A stretch of 64,000 bases of DNA, from assembly GCF_013697085.1 (NCBI RefSeq), contig NZ_JACEFT010000002.1:212815-276814 (forward strand), given 5' to 3'. How positions within the stretch are numbered: position 1 is the first letter of the stretch; every line of letters starts with the position of its first letter. Both the position numbers and the translations under genes were made by a program. The notes beneath the pieces were generated by a model. That model worked only from the letters and a program-made list of their open reading frames with translations. It was not told the DNA's origin and made no database searches. This stretch comes from Billgrantia kenyensis (GTDB lineage: Bacteria; Pseudomonadota; Gammaproteobacteria; Pseudomonadales; Halomonadaceae). Below, one piece after another: positions 1 through 8,972 of this stretch.

Positions 1-182
1 CGTTTTTTGCTGGTTGCTCAATGGGTTGGCTCGTTCTTGCGCGGTCCGCCGTGGGCGCGTTATACCATGGTCGAAAACTGCCGAATTCTGCGGCGCTATT
101 CTCGATAAACAGCCCATGGAAATAGGCTTTGTGTTGATCACCCGGGCTGCTCCAGCGGGAGAGGCGGTGGGCAGTTGGTTTG

Positions 183-195
183 ATGTTTCGTTACG
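183..195 (+). promoter_or_regulatory. Candidate PaaX operator upstream of paaN
   Basis: The 13-mer ATGTTTCGTTACG lies about 50 bases before the paaN start and occurs again, exactly, at 3634-3646 upstream of paaX. Its core (TGTTTCG) resembles the TGATTCG core known for PaaX operators in enteric bacteria. Seen: the exact repeat in two intergenic regions flanking the paa genes. Inferred: PaaX binding. Confidence 0.5.
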
Positions 196-246
196 CTATG
201 GATAGTCTTTCGTTCTATCTCGTATCGAATATGGCAGGAGCCATGC

Positions 247-1923
247 ATGTCCCAGCAAGCCCAGCAGCTGCTCGACCGTCATCGTGAAACCCTGGACCGG
301 GCCGTGGAGGCCATCTCCACCCGAGGCGTCTGGAGCCCCTACCCGGAGAGCCTCAAGAAGTACCCGGAAGAGGCGGTGAAGGGCGCCCCGCAGCGCTTCG
401 AGGCCCTGCTCAAGCAGCCTTTTGCCCTCAAGGTGACCGAGGTGGCCGGCCAGGTCGGCGCCGAGGTTTCTCCCTATGGCTTCGAGCTGGGGATCACCTA
501 CGCGCAGCCCGAGCAGGGCGCACTGATCGCATCCATGCAGGCCGCCATGCCGGCCTGGCGCGATGTCGGCGCCGAGGCGCGAGTGGGGGTGTGCCTGGAG
601 ATCCTGGCGCGCCTCAACGCCCTGAGCCCGGACATCGCTCAGGCGGTGACCCATACCAGCGGGCAGGCTCCGATGATGGCCTTTCAGGCGGGTGGCCCTC
701 ACGCCCAGGATCGCGGCCTCGAGGCCGTGGCCTATGCCTGGCAGGCGATGTCCCGGGTACCGGCGACGGCCAAATGGGTGAAGCCCCAGGGCAAGCATGA
801 CCCCCTGGTGCTCGATAAGCGCTACCATATCGTGCCCCGCGGCATCTCCCTGGTGGTGGCCTGCTCCACCTTCCCCACCTGGAACACCTACCCGGGCCTG
901 TTTGCCAGCCTGGCCACCGGCAACCCGGTGATCCTCAAGCCGCACCCGGCCGCCATCCTGCCGGTGGCCATGACCGCTCGCGTCGCCCAGGAGGTGCTCG
1001 AAGAGGCCGGCTTCGACCCCTGCCTGGTGAGCCTGATGCCCGACACGGCCGAAGCTCCGGTGACCAAGGAGCTGGCCCTTGACCCGGCCGTCAAGCTGAT
1101 CGATTTCACCGGCTCCAACGCCTTCGGCGAGTGGCTCGAGCAGAACGCCACCCAGGCCCAGGTGTTTACCGAGAAGGCGGGCATCAACAGCGTGATCATC
1201 GACAGCGTCGAGCAGATCAAGCCGGTGGCCCAGAATCTCGCCTTCTCCCTGAGCCTCTACTCCGGTCAGATGTGCACGACTCCCCAGGCGATCTATGTGC
1301 CCAGGGAGGGCATCAAGACCGCCGAGGGCCAGCTCTCCTTCGACGAGGTAGCCGACACCCTGGCCAAGGCCGTCGAGAAGTTCCTCTCCGACAACGACCG
1401 CGCCTGCGCCGTGCTGGGGGCCATCCAGTCGCCAGCGACCGAAGCACGCATCGATAAGAGTCGCGCCCTCGGGGAAATTCTTCTCGACAGCGAACCCCGA
1501 CAGCACACCCAGTTCCCCAGGGCGCGCATCCACACCCCGTTGCTGCTCAAGGTGGACGCCGGGCAGCGCGACGCCTTCAGCGAGGAGCGCTTCGGCCCGA
1601 TCAGCTTCGTGATCGCCACCGACAGCACCGCCCACAGCATCCAGCTGGCTCGTGAGGTGATCGGCGCGAAGGGCGCCATCACCCTGGGCGCCTACACCAC
1701 CGACGACGCCGTGGCCGAGCAGTTCGAGCAGCTGGCCATGGAGGTGGCGGCCCCGCTGTCGCTCAACCTGGACGGCGGCGTCTTCGTCAACCAGTCCGCG
1801 GCCTTCAGCGACTTTCACGCCACCGGAGGCAATCCGGCGGCCAACGCTTCGTTGTGCGACCAGGCTTACGTGGCTCGTCGCTTCGTGGTGGTGCAGAGCC
1901 GCCGTCACGGCCAGCTGAACTAA
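247..1923 (+). CDS. paaN: Phenylacetate degradation aldehyde dehydrogenase PaaN
   Basis: A 558-residue aldehyde-dehydrogenase-fold protein of the PaaN family. It lacks the C-terminal hydratase domain of the longer E. coli PaaZ fusion. The family oxidises the semialdehyde formed after ring opening in the phenylacetyl-CoA pathway, in the cytoplasm. The probable nucleophile is the cysteine in SGQMCTTPQ (about residue 343); the general-base Glu is probably the one in FTEKAG. The cofactor loop FTGSNAFGEWL is present. ATG 247 follows GGAG (237-240). paaY starts 12 bases after the stop, and the convergent paaX supports the pathway. The remaining paa genes are not in the window. An isolated role as a general aldehyde dehydrogenase cannot be excluded. 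Confidence 0.88.
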   Translation: MSQQAQQLLDRHRETLDRAVEAISTRGVWSPYPESLKKYPEEAVKGAPQRFEALLKQPFALKVTEVAGQVGAEVSPYGFELGITYAQPEQGALIASMQAAMPAWRDVGAEARVGVCLEILARLNALSPDIAQAVTHTSGQAPMMAFQAGGPHAQDRGLEAVAYAWQAMSRVPATAKWVKPQGKHDPLVLDKRYHIVPRGISLVVACSTFPTWNTYPGLFASLATGNPVILKPHPAAILPVAMTARVAQEVLEEAGFDPCLVSLMPDTAEAPVTKELALDPAVKLIDFTGSNAFGEWLEQNATQAQVFTEKAGINSVIIDSVEQIKPVAQNLAFSLSLYSGQMCTTPQAIYVPREGIKTAEGQLSFDEVADTLAKAVEKFLSDNDRACAVLGAIQSPATEARIDKSRALGEILLDSEPRQHTQFPRARIHTPLLLKVDAGQRDAFSEERFGPISFVIATDSTAHSIQLAREVIGAKGAITLGAYTTDDAVAEQFEQLAMEVAAPLSLNLDGGVFVNQSAAFSDFHATGGNPAANASLCDQAYVARRFVVVQSRRHGQLN

Positions 1924-1935
1924 GGAGGTTCATCC

Positions 1936-2538
1936 ATGCCCTGTTATCGACTCGAGGGAGTCACGCCGGTGGTTCACCCCACCGCCTATGTGCATCCCAC
2001 CGCGGTGCTGATTGGCGATGTCATCGTTGGCCCGGGCTGCTATGTGGGGCCCGGCGCGGTGATGCGCGGTGACTTTGGCCAGCTGGTGCTGGAGGAGGGG
2101 GCCAATCTTCAGGACACCTGCGTGATGCACGGTTTTCCCGGCTGCGTTACCAAGGTGGAGAAGGATGGCCATATCGGTCACGGTGCCGTGCTGCACGGCT
2201 GTGTGGTGGGTCAAGACGCCATGGTGGGGATGAATGCCGTGGTGATGGATAACGCCGTGATCGGCACTCGCTCCATCGTCGCCGCGGCGGCCTTCGTCAA
2301 GGCCGGGTTCGAGTGTCCGCCCCAATCGCTGGTGATAGGCGCGCCAGCCAGCGTCAAGCGTGAGTTGAGTGATCAGGAGTTCGCCTGGAAGCAGCAAGGC
2401 ACCCGCGAGTATCAGCGGCTGACCGAGCGCTGCCGCGACAGCCTGGAACCCTGTGAGCCGCTGGCCGAGCTCGATGCCGATCGACCGAAGCTCAAAGCCG
2501 GTGACACTCAACCCAAGCAGCAGACCCTCGCCAGGTAG
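1936..2538 (+). CDS. paaY: PaaY-type hexapeptide-repeat thioesterase / gamma-carbonic anhydrase fold
   Basis: A 200-residue left-handed beta-helix protein built of hexapeptide repeats ([19 protein letters not shown] onward). Histidines in [13 protein letters not shown] and LHGCVVG match the metal ligands of the gamma-carbonic anhydrase fold. PaaY proteins trim dead-end CoA thioesters of the phenylacetate pathway. The start is fixed by AAGGAGG (1922-1928) just ahead of ATG 1936, and the gene is co-transcribed with paaN. The C-terminal 40 residues are polar and less conserved-looking, as in other PaaY proteins. Confidence 0.9.
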   Translation: MPCYRLEGVTPVVHPTAYVHPTAVLIGDVIVGPGCYVGPGAVMRGDFGQLVLEEGANLQDTCVMHGFPGCVTKVEKDGHIGHGAVLHGCVVGQDAMVGMNAVVMDNAVIGTRSIVAAAAFVKAGFECPPQSLVIGAPASVKRELSDQEFAWKQQGTREYQRLTERCRDSLEPCEPLAELDADRPKLKAGDTQPKQQTLAR

Positions 2539-2589
2539 CGTGAACCGCCTGGAGTCGATAGACGTCGAGATCCACGCAAGGTGGGAGAC

Positions 2590-3516
2590 TCACTCCAGGC
2601 CGCCAAAGCGCTGATAGAAGCTGTTCCCCGGTGCCGGAAGGGGGCCTTCGGCCGTCTCGAGGTGCTGGTCGAGCCAGCGCTCCGCACGCTGGTAGATCGT
2701 GCGATAGATATTGCGGCACAGCTGGTAGGCATTGCGACCTTCCCAGGCGGTCGGCAGAAGCTCGTCGGGTAGCTGGGGGTCGCGTAGCTGCACCTTGCGA
2801 TACTCGTGAATCAGCAGCGTACGGGCAATGAAGCACTCCTCCTCGCCCAGGTGATTTTCCTCGTCCAGTGCCTTCCACAGCGGGCGAAACTGGGTCAGGA
2901 AGCGCTGATAATTCTCGGCCAGGCTTTCCAGGTTCCAGCTTTCCCTCACCTGCCGGCGCAGCGGCTTGCTGGCGAGAGGCTCCACGGCTTCGGTCTGCAG
3001 GATGATGGTATCGTCGGCCGCATCCATTTCCTGCAGCGCTGCCATCGCTTCACTGCGGTTGAGGGTGGGGTGGGCCAGAAGCCCCTGGGCGAAATAGCCG
3101 AAGCCCAGCCATTCGAGCTCCTCGCGCACTTTCTGGCGCCGCGCGGTATCCAGCTGCGACAGCAGGACCAGGGTCCACTGTCCGCTCCAGGAGGGCTGAG
3201 CACCGTGGTAGACACGCTTGAAGGCCTGTTCGAAGCGTCGCCGCCCCGGGCCGCTGAGGCTGTAATAGCTGCGTCGTCCAACCTTCTCGCCCTGCAACCA
3301 GCTTTCCTGGGTCAACCGGTAAACGGAGGTGCGGACCAACCTCTCGTTGATGCCAATGGGGGCGACAAGCTTCGACAGGCTGCCGAGCCAGACCGTGCCT
3401 CCTCGAGGGGCAATCGAGTCACCATATATCGTGATGATCAACGAGCCGGCACGAATAGGGTGGCGCTTCTGGAAGTTGTCGACGAGCGAGACAACGCAAT
3501 CGTGAGCGGAGGACAT
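2590..3516 (-). CDS. paaX: Phenylacetate catabolon transcriptional repressor PaaX
   Basis: A 308-residue GntR-like winged-helix regulator of the PaaX family. The N-terminus (residues about 15-85) carries the IRAGSLIITIYGDS stretch and an RLVRTSVYRL recognition helix typical of PaaX. The C-terminal half is the PaaX effector and dimerisation region. The known family ligand is phenylacetyl-CoA, which releases the repressor from paa promoters. The gene is convergent with paaY, 51 bases apart. A 13-bp candidate operator lies about 120 bases upstream of its start and is repeated upstream of paaN, consistent with autoregulation plus control of paaN. Confidence 0.93.
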   Translation of the reverse strand: MSSAHDCVVSLVDNFQKRHPIRAGSLIITIYGDSIAPRGGTVWLGSLSKLVAPIGINERLVRTSVYRLTQESWLQGEKVGRRSYYSLSGPGRRRFEQAFKRVYHGAQPSWSGQWTLVLLSQLDTARRQKVREELEWLGFGYFAQGLLAHPTLNRSEAMAALQEMDAADDTIILQTEAVEPLASKPLRRQVRESWNLESLAENYQRFLTQFRPLWKALDEENHLGEEECFIARTLLIHEYRKVQLRDPQLPDELLPTAWEGRNAYQLCRNIYRTIYQRAERWLDQHLETAEGPLPAPGNSFYQRFGGLE

Positions 3517-3633
3517 GGTCAGAGCCGGTTTCCGAGGTTGTGATACTGTTGCAGGACAGAAAAGGCTGAATTCAGGTGCAGATAGAATACCACAGCTAAT
3601 CGAGTCGCTGCTGGAACAAGATAAAATTGAGGC

Positions 3634-3646
3634 ATGTTTCGTTACG
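3634..3646 (+). promoter_or_regulatory. Second copy of the candidate PaaX operator
   Basis: An exact copy of the 13-mer at 183-195, in the 162-bp region between paaX and the next minus-strand gene, on the upstream side of paaX. The repeat is direct and on the same strand. Role as a PaaX site is inferred from position and from similarity to the enteric PaaX core. Confidence 0.5.
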
Positions 3647-3678
3647 GAGTGGAAGGGGTGGCTGCTAGTTCCGTATCG

Positions 3679-4191
3679 CTAATGGTTGCCTAGGCAACTG
3701 GCAGCCTTTGCGTCCGGCATCACTGGCCGTAGGTGGAAGTGCCCGCCCATGTTGCAGCGCGTTCGCCCTTCGCCGCCGAAATCGACGAAGCAATCCTGCT
3801 GTGAGTGACCACCGGCGCTGGCCTGGTTCCAGTACCAGCCCGGTGGGGTATCGGGGAAGGCCTCCAGGTCGATGGCCATGTCACGGCCGGGGGCGGGCTG
3901 CATCAGGCCGCGCAGCTCATGGAAGCGGGGCAGGCGCCAGGGGCACTCGGGCCCCGCCAGCTCCTGGATGCGTGCCTGGGCCTCGCTCCAGCTCAGGCGC
4001 TCGGCTTCGCCCAGGCAACGACCCTCTTCAAAGCGCTGACCCAGGCTGCAGCGCATCCAGGCCAGCTGCTGGCGCGTGTCCAGGGCCAGGCCTTCGTGGC
4101 TCAGGTCGTAAGAGGGGGTGTCGGCGGCCAGGAGGCTGCCGCTGAGGGACATCCCCACCAGCAGCGAAGCCCACCCCCTGTACTGATTCAT
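3679..4191 (-). CDS. Secreted DUF1566-like protein
   Basis: A 170-residue protein with an N-terminal signal peptide (hydrophobic core WASLLVGMSLSGSLLA, likely cleavage after LLA-A). The mature part has the DUF1566/Lcl pattern: a D-T-RQQLAWMRC opening, a WSEAQARI helix, a WRLPRFHELRGL motif and a late W-Y-W-N / C-V-D-F-G block. Six or seven cysteines suggest disulphides in the periplasm. The start codon overlaps the stop of the IclR regulator gene by 4 bases (ATGA), so the two are translationally coupled. Function is unknown; the family is often carbohydrate- or surface-associated. Confidence 0.75.
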   Translation of the reverse strand: MNQYRGWASLLVGMSLSGSLLAADTPSYDLSHEGLALDTRQQLAWMRCSLGQRFEEGRCLGEAERLSWSEAQARIQELAGPECPWRLPRFHELRGLMQPAPGRDMAIDLEAFPDTPPGWYWNQASAGGHSQQDCFVDFGGEGRTRCNMGGHFHLRPVMPDAKAASCLGNH

Positions 4192-5033
4192 GCTTCTACC
4201 GATGCCTCGGTAACGTCGGGGATGCGCCCGCCCAGCCGGGCGGTGATTTCGGCGGCGGTATCGCGCACCAGCTCGCCCAGTTCGAGGAGTCGTGACTCGG
4301 GAATGCGTGCCACCGGTCCCGATACCGAGATCGCCGCCAGCGGGATGCCGTGTTCGTCGTGCAGGCAGGAGGCCACGCAGTGCAGACCGATGGCGTGCTC
4401 CTCGCGGTCGCAGGCGAAGCCCTGGCGACGCACTTCGGCCAGGTTGGCGCGCAGCGATTCCGGCGTGTGCAGGGTATTTTCGGTGACTCGTGACAGGCCA
4501 CGTTCGGCCACGACCCGATCGAACTCGTCATCCGGCAGCCAGGCCATCAGCGCCTTGCCAACCCCCGAGGCGTGAAGGGGGGCGCGTGAGCCAAGCCGGG
4601 TGATCATGCGCATCATCTGCGACGACTCGCTCTGGGCCAGGAACACGGCGGTGGCGCCGTCGCGGATGCCCAGGTTGGCCGTTTCACCGGTCTGGGCAGT
4701 CAGGCGACGCAGGAAGGGACGGCTGGTGGCGACGAAGTCGCGTGCCTCGAGGAAACTGTTGCCGATGCGGAAAGTCTTGACGTCGATCTTCCATACTCCA
4801 AGCTCCGCATCCTGGGAAATGAACCCCTGGCCTTGCAGTGCCTGCAGCAGGCGGTGGGTGGTGGAAGGTGCCAGGTCGACAGACTCGGCCAATTCCGACA
4901 GGGCCAGTCCCCCCGGTGTGGCTGCCAGCCGCTCCAGCAGGTTGAGCCCGCGCACCAGCGACTGGCTATGACCACTGGCACTCTTGCCGGGACCGGGCGG
5001 GCGGCCCGCCGTTCTACGTTTGACTTCACTCAC
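4188..5033 (-). CDS. IclR-family transcriptional regulator
   Basis: A 281-residue IclR-type regulator. After a basic, probably disordered N-terminus, a winged helix occupies about residues 24-85 (SLVRGLNLLERLA, then APSTTHRLLQAL). The GAF-like ligand-binding domain follows (GVGKALMAWLPDDEF, GFACDREEHAIGLHCVASCL, IPLAAISVSGP), with the motifs expected of the family. Such proteins usually control a nearby catabolic operon; candidates here are the enoyl-CoA hydratase homologue and the coupled DUF1566-like gene. The ligand cannot be told from sequence. Confidence 0.9.
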   Translation of the reverse strand: MSEVKRRTAGRPPGPGKSASGHSQSLVRGLNLLERLAATPGGLALSELAESVDLAPSTTHRLLQALQGQGFISQDAELGVWKIDVKTFRIGNSFLEARDFVATSRPFLRRLTAQTGETANLGIRDGATAVFLAQSESSQMMRMITRLGSRAPLHASGVGKALMAWLPDDEFDRVVAERGLSRVTENTLHTPESLRANLAEVRRQGFACDREEHAIGLHCVASCLHDEHGIPLAAISVSGPVARIPESRLLELGELVRDTAAEITARLGGRIPDVTEASVEA

Positions 5034-5171
5034 CTGCTTCTTCCTTCTGGGTTAACCTGTCTGGCCCTCCCGTAGGGGCTTGCCGACAGGATACCCCCTC
5101 GATGCCGGCTTGTCTCGATTGCGGAAATGCCTTCCACTTTATCTGCTGACATGAGGGGCCTGGCATCTTCC

Positions 5172-5963
5172 TCAGCGGTGACGCCAGTTGGGTTGGCGTT
5201 TTTCGATGAAGGCATCGATCCCTTCGGTGACGTCCTCTGCCATCATGTTGCAGGCCATGGTCTCGCCGGCCAGGGCGTAGGCTTCACGCAGCGGCATCTG
5301 CAGCTGGCGCTGAAACAGCGCCTTCCCGGTGCGCAGTGCCACGGCGCTCTTGGCACAGATGCTGGCGGTAAGTGCATTGAGCACCTCGTCCAGTGCCTCG
5401 TCGTCGGCCACGCGATTGATCAAGCCCCACTCCAGCGCCTGCTCGGCATCGATGAACTCGCCGGTGAAGAGCATTTCCATGGCCCGCTTGCGACCGATGC
5501 TGCGGGACAGCGCTACTGCAGGCGTGGAGCAGAACAGCCCGACGTTGATGCCCGAGACGGCAAAGCGCGCCGATCTGGCTGCCACGGCGAGATCGCAGCT
5601 GGCGACCAGCTGACAGCCGGCCGCGGTGGCCAGGCCCTGGACCCGGGCGATCACCGGCACCGGCAGGTTGACGATGCGCTGCATCACTTCCCCGCACTGC
5701 GCAAACAGCGCCTGGTAGTAGGCCTTGTCGGGTGTGGCCCGCATCTCCTTGAGGTCGTGCCCGGCGCAGAAGGCACGGCCCTCTGCGGCAATGACCACGC
5801 AGCGCACCGAGTCATCCGTGGCCAGGCGGGAAAGCTCGCCTTTCAGGGCCTTGAGTACCTCCTCGGACAGTGCATTGAACTGGCGCGGACGGTTAAGCGT
5901 GAGGGTGGCCACGCCGTGCTGGTCGCGGCGGATCACCGGACGCTCGTCGACGTTTGTCATCAT
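5172..5963 (-). CDS. Enoyl-CoA hydratase/isomerase family protein (ECHDC3-like)
   Basis: A 263-residue crotonase-fold protein. The oxyanion-hole segments are clear (RAFCAGHDLKEM near residue 65; GLATAAGCQLVASCDLA near 110). At the position where classical hydratases carry the second catalytic Glu (a P-E-x-x-x-G-x-x-P motif) this protein reads SGINVGLFCSTPAVAL, so classical hydratase activity is uncertain. It resembles the ECHDC3 subgroup. The open frame extends far upstream, but ATG 5963 is chosen because AGGA sits about 7 bases before it and the crotonase domain begins directly after it. It is divergent from the D-amino-acid deaminase gene. Confidence 0.85.
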   Translation of the reverse strand: MMTNVDERPVIRRDQHGVATLTLNRPRQFNALSEEVLKALKGELSRLATDDSVRCVVIAAEGRAFCAGHDLKEMRATPDKAYYQALFAQCGEVMQRIVNLPVPVIARVQGLATAAGCQLVASCDLAVAARSARFAVSGINVGLFCSTPAVALSRSIGRKRAMEMLFTGEFIDAEQALEWGLINRVADDEALDEVLNALTASICAKSAVALRTGKALFQRQLQMPLREAYALAGETMACNMMAEDVTEGIDAFIEKRQPNWRHR

Positions 5964-6083
5964 TGTCGTATCCTGTAGAAACGTGCCCGCCACCAGCCTA
6001 GCGTGTCGCGCGCATTTTTCGTCATTCCTGCGACCAAAGACGGTGTGTCGAGTCGCCAGGCATTCATCCAGCGGGAGCGCAGC

Positions 6084-7322
6084 ATGTACGATGACCGTCC
6101 CCACCTCGAGGCCCTGGAAAAGGGTACGCCGCAAACCGGAAACCGGCTGCTGGCGGATGTCAGTCTGCCTGCCGCCGTGGTGCATGAAGCGCCGCTGGCC
6201 CACAACCTGGCCTGGATGCAGCGCTTCTGCGAGAGCCACGGCGCGCGCCTGGCCCCCCATGGCAAGACGACCATGTGTCCTTCGCTGTTTCAACGCCAGC
6301 TTGCCGAAGGTGCCTGGGGAATCACCCTGGCCACTGCGTCGCAGTGTCGGGCCGCCTTTGCTCATGGTGTGCAGCGTCTGCTCATGGCCAACCAACTGAT
6401 CGGCGAGGCCAACATGGCAATCGTCGCTGAGCTGATCGAGGCCGGCGCCGACTTCTACTGCGTGGTAGACAGCGTCGCCAACGTCGATCAGTTGGTGCGC
6501 TATTTCACGGCCCGTGATCTGCGCCTTCAGGTGTTGATCGAGCTCGGGGTACCCGGTGGGCGCTGCGGCTGTCGCGATACCGATGAGGTGATGGCGCTTG
6601 CCGAGCGTATCGACAGTGAGCAAGCGCTGGTGCTGGCGGGGCTCGAGGGCTACGAGGGGGTAGTGCATGGCAATGATCCCGAACGGGCCGTGCGCGCCTA
6701 TGCCTGGCAACTGGTCGAAGCGGCTCAGGCCCTGGACAAGGATGCCTTGATCGAGAGCCCGGAGCCGCTGATCACCGCCTCCGGCTCGGCCTGGTATGAC
6801 CTGATCGCCGAGGTATTCCGCGAGGCGCGACTGGGGCCGCAGTTCGCACCGGTACTGCGCCCCGGCTGTTACGTGGTCCACGACCACGGCATCTATCGCC
6901 AGGCCCAGCATGAAATCCTCGAGCGCCGCCCGGAGTTGGAGCGTGGGTTACAGCCGGCCCTCGAAGTGTTTGCCCAGGTCCAGTCGCTTCCCGAGCCTGG
7001 ATTGGCCATTGTCGGCCTGGGCAAGCGCGACATCGGCCACGACCAGCTGCCCGAGCCGCTGCGGCGCTATCGCGAGGGGGACGAGCGCCGGCGACCGCTT
7101 CCGGTGGCGGGCTGGCGCGTGACCAAGCTGATGGATCAGCACGCCTTCGTCAGGCTGGCAGAGGAGGAAGAGGAGCCCGGCAGCGCCAACGGCCGGGTAC
7201 GGGTGGGCGACATCGTGGCATTCGGCGCCTCACACCCCTGCCTGACCTTCGACAAGTGGCGGCGGATCTGCCGCGTCGATGAGCGGCTGGAGGTCATCGA
7301 GGTGATGCCGACCTTCTTCTGA
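6084..7322 (+). CDS. PLP-dependent D-amino-acid deaminase / D-serine dehydratase-like
   Basis: A 412-residue protein of the DSD1/alanine-racemase-like fold. The pyridoxal-phosphate lysine is in APHGKTTMCP near residue 60. The C-terminal metal site characteristic of the D-serine dehydratase-like domain, a His-Pro-Cys within SHPCLTFDKWRR, is present. Members deaminate D-serine or D-threonine or act as aldolases; the substrate is not determinable here. ATG 6084 is preferred over the upstream in-frame codon at 6003 because GGGAG precedes it and homology starts there. It is convergent with the EamA gene, with a 1-base gap. Confidence 0.83.
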   Translation: MYDDRPHLEALEKGTPQTGNRLLADVSLPAAVVHEAPLAHNLAWMQRFCESHGARLAPHGKTTMCPSLFQRQLAEGAWGITLATASQCRAAFAHGVQRLLMANQLIGEANMAIVAELIEAGADFYCVVDSVANVDQLVRYFTARDLRLQVLIELGVPGGRCGCRDTDEVMALAERIDSEQALVLAGLEGYEGVVHGNDPERAVRAYAWQLVEAAQALDKDALIESPEPLITASGSAWYDLIAEVFREARLGPQFAPVLRPGCYVVHDHGIYRQAQHEILERRPELERGLQPALEVFAQVQSLPEPGLAIVGLGKRDIGHDQLPEPLRRYREGDERRRPLPVAGWRVTKLMDQHAFVRLAEEEEEPGSANGRVRVGDIVAFGASHPCLTFDKWRRICRVDERLEVIEVMPTFF

Positions 7323-7323
7323 G

Positions 7324-8241
7324 TCAGATGGACTCATGTTCGGCTGAAGAGGAAACCTTGCGCTCATCCTTCAGGCGGGCCAGGCGATCGCCGAACAGAT
7401 AGGCACCGAGCGCCACCAGAATCAGCACGGCTCCTGCCAACATGGAGGATGATGGCTGTTCCTGATTCAGCGTCATGCCCAGGCCCAGGGCCAGGATCGG
7501 GGTGATCAACGTGACGAGTGCCACACTGGCCGCCGAGAGCCGCGACAGGATCAGGAAGTAGCAGAGAAAGCCCACCAACGAACCGAACAGCGCCAGATAG
7601 ACCACTGACCACAGGCCACGGGTGCTTAGCGGTATCGCCATGGGCTCGCTGCTGGCCAGCCACAGGATGAAGAAGCACGGCAGGCACAAGGCCAGGGTGC
7701 CCAGGGTCTGCTCCAGTGGGCCGAGGCCTGCCGCCACTCGCTGCACGGCGATACCGCTGGCGCTGAACAGCGTCACGGCGCCGAGCATCATCAGCAGCGC
7801 CGGCAACTGGTCGCTGCCCAGCACCAGGCTGTCGGCGAAGACCAGTCCCAGGCCCGCGAGGCCAAGCACGCAGCCGATCCAGTGCCAGCGGCGCAGCTTT
7901 ACAGCGCTGGGCAACAGTTGCAATATCAGCCCGGAGATCAAGGGTGCCATGCCGAATATCACCGACATCATTCCCGAGGGCAGCGTCATCGAGGCGTGAT
8001 AGCTCAAGGCCATTGCACCGAACACTCCTGGAACCGCTGCTGCGTAGCTTCTCATGGCGTGCCGGTCCCTGCGCAATCCACGGCGCAACGCCACCAGTAC
8101 CAGAAGCCCCGCCAGTAAGGCGATCGCCATGCGGAGCAGCACGCTGCCTACCGGCGCCCCTGCCTCGGCGCTCCACTTGATGGCCAATGGCGTGGTGGCC
8201 CATACCAACACGACAATCAGGTAGGCGGCGGCGGTCGGCAT
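7324..8241 (-). CDS. EamA/DMT-family exporter
   Basis: A 305-residue integral membrane protein with about ten hydrophobic helices in two repeats of five, the drug/metabolite transporter (EamA) architecture. The first helix (YLIVVLVWATTPLAIKWSAE) has the usual family W-x-T-x-P-L-A-I-K signature. The frame extends 50 codons upstream, but ATG 8241 puts the first transmembrane helix at the N-terminus as is normal. Export of amino acids or metabolites is typical for the family; its substrate is unknown. The adjacent D-amino-acid deaminase hints at amino acids, weakly. Confidence 0.85.
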   Translation of the reverse strand: MPTAAAYLIVVLVWATTPLAIKWSAEAGAPVGSVLLRMAIALLAGLLVLVALRRGLRRDRHAMRSYAAAVPGVFGAMALSYHASMTLPSGMMSVIFGMAPLISGLILQLLPSAVKLRRWHWIGCVLGLAGLGLVFADSLVLGSDQLPALLMMLGAVTLFSASGIAVQRVAAGLGPLEQTLGTLALCLPCFFILWLASSEPMAIPLSTRGLWSVVYLALFGSLVGFLCYFLILSRLSAASVALVTLITPILALGLGMTLNQEQPSSSMLAGAVLILVALGAYLFGDRLARLKDERKVSSSAEHESI

Positions 8242-8500
8242 GCAGTCTATCCTTGGTAGGCGGCGGTGCTTTGAAAAGAAACCATTAGCACAATAAGCGA
8301 TGCGGGTCGAACCGACCCTCGCATCGAAAGCGCCGTGCCTGATGATGCGCCATGAGCCGAAGAGAGTGAAATGGCAGCAAGACTCTGGCATCTTGTGGGG
8401 CCCTGCCCGTCAATACCGCCCATAACCTGCGTTAAGGGAGCTGCCCGAGCCGGCCTGTTATGGTCCGAGCGGGGCGGGAAATACATTCACTGGAGGACGA

Positions 8501-8842
8501 ATGAGCGACGAACTGAGCGAGTTCGAACAGAGCATCAAGCGCGAGATTGATGCCTTCATGAAGCCCGGCCAAGAGTCAACGCCGTCACGCCCGCTGACGA
8601 GCGGCAAGGAGGCAAGGCAAAAGGGCGGCAAGCCGGCCGCCGCCGGCCAATCTGCTAAATCCTACAAGACGGGACACCTGGTCCGGCTTGCCGTGAGAAC
8701 CCGCAAGCTGGAGACCGACACTGTCTTCGAACACCGCTCCACCAGTATCTCCAAGCTGGAAGCCCAGCTGGAAGCCGAGAAAGCTGCCAAGCAGGCCGGC
8801 TATCCGATCATCGGCTACGTGATCGATATCCAGAGCCTTTAG
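8501..8842 (+). CDS. Small hypothetical protein
   Basis: A 113-residue polar protein without a signal peptide or membrane segment. The N-terminus is acidic (SDELSEFEQSIKREIDAF), the centre is lysine- and glycine-rich and probably disordered, and a helix rich in Glu/Lys/Ala (SKLEAQLEAEKAAKQAG) precedes a hydrophobic tail (YPIIGYVIDIQSL). GGAGGACGA directly precedes the ATG, a good ribosome site. I do not recognise the family. It stands alone between EamA and serA. Confidence 0.6.
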   Translation: MSDELSEFEQSIKREIDAFMKPGQESTPSRPLTSGKEARQKGGKPAAAGQSAKSYKTGHLVRLAVRTRKLETDTVFEHRSTSISKLEAQLEAEKAAKQAGYPIIGYVIDIQSL

Positions 8843-8972
8843 CGGCCTACCTCTCCGGAATCGGTGACATCCTATCGGCAGCGTCGATTCGCGCAAGCTT
8901 CATGCACGCCAAAACGAAGCCGCCGCACTCGATGAGCGCGACGGCAAGGTTTCCGGCGTGTGAGCGCTGTCA

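Noticed and set aside
14..205. 63-codon frame at the window start
   Set aside because: No ribosome site and unlikely amino-acid composition; it also runs into the candidate PaaX operator and promoter region of paaN.
196..1908. 570-codon minus-strand frame opposite paaN
   Set aside because: Same shadow effect; no ribosome site or recognisable motif, while paaN is a clear family member.
2547..2600. Inverted repeat GCCTGGAGT / ACTCCAGGC between paaY and paaX as terminator
   Set aside because: The arms are 36 bases apart, one lies in the paaX coding end, and there is no T-run.
3685..3698. Perfect 14-bp palindrome GTTGCCTAGGCAAC
   Set aside because: It lies within the last codons of the DUF1566-like gene, has no loop and no T-run, so neither terminator nor operator is supported.
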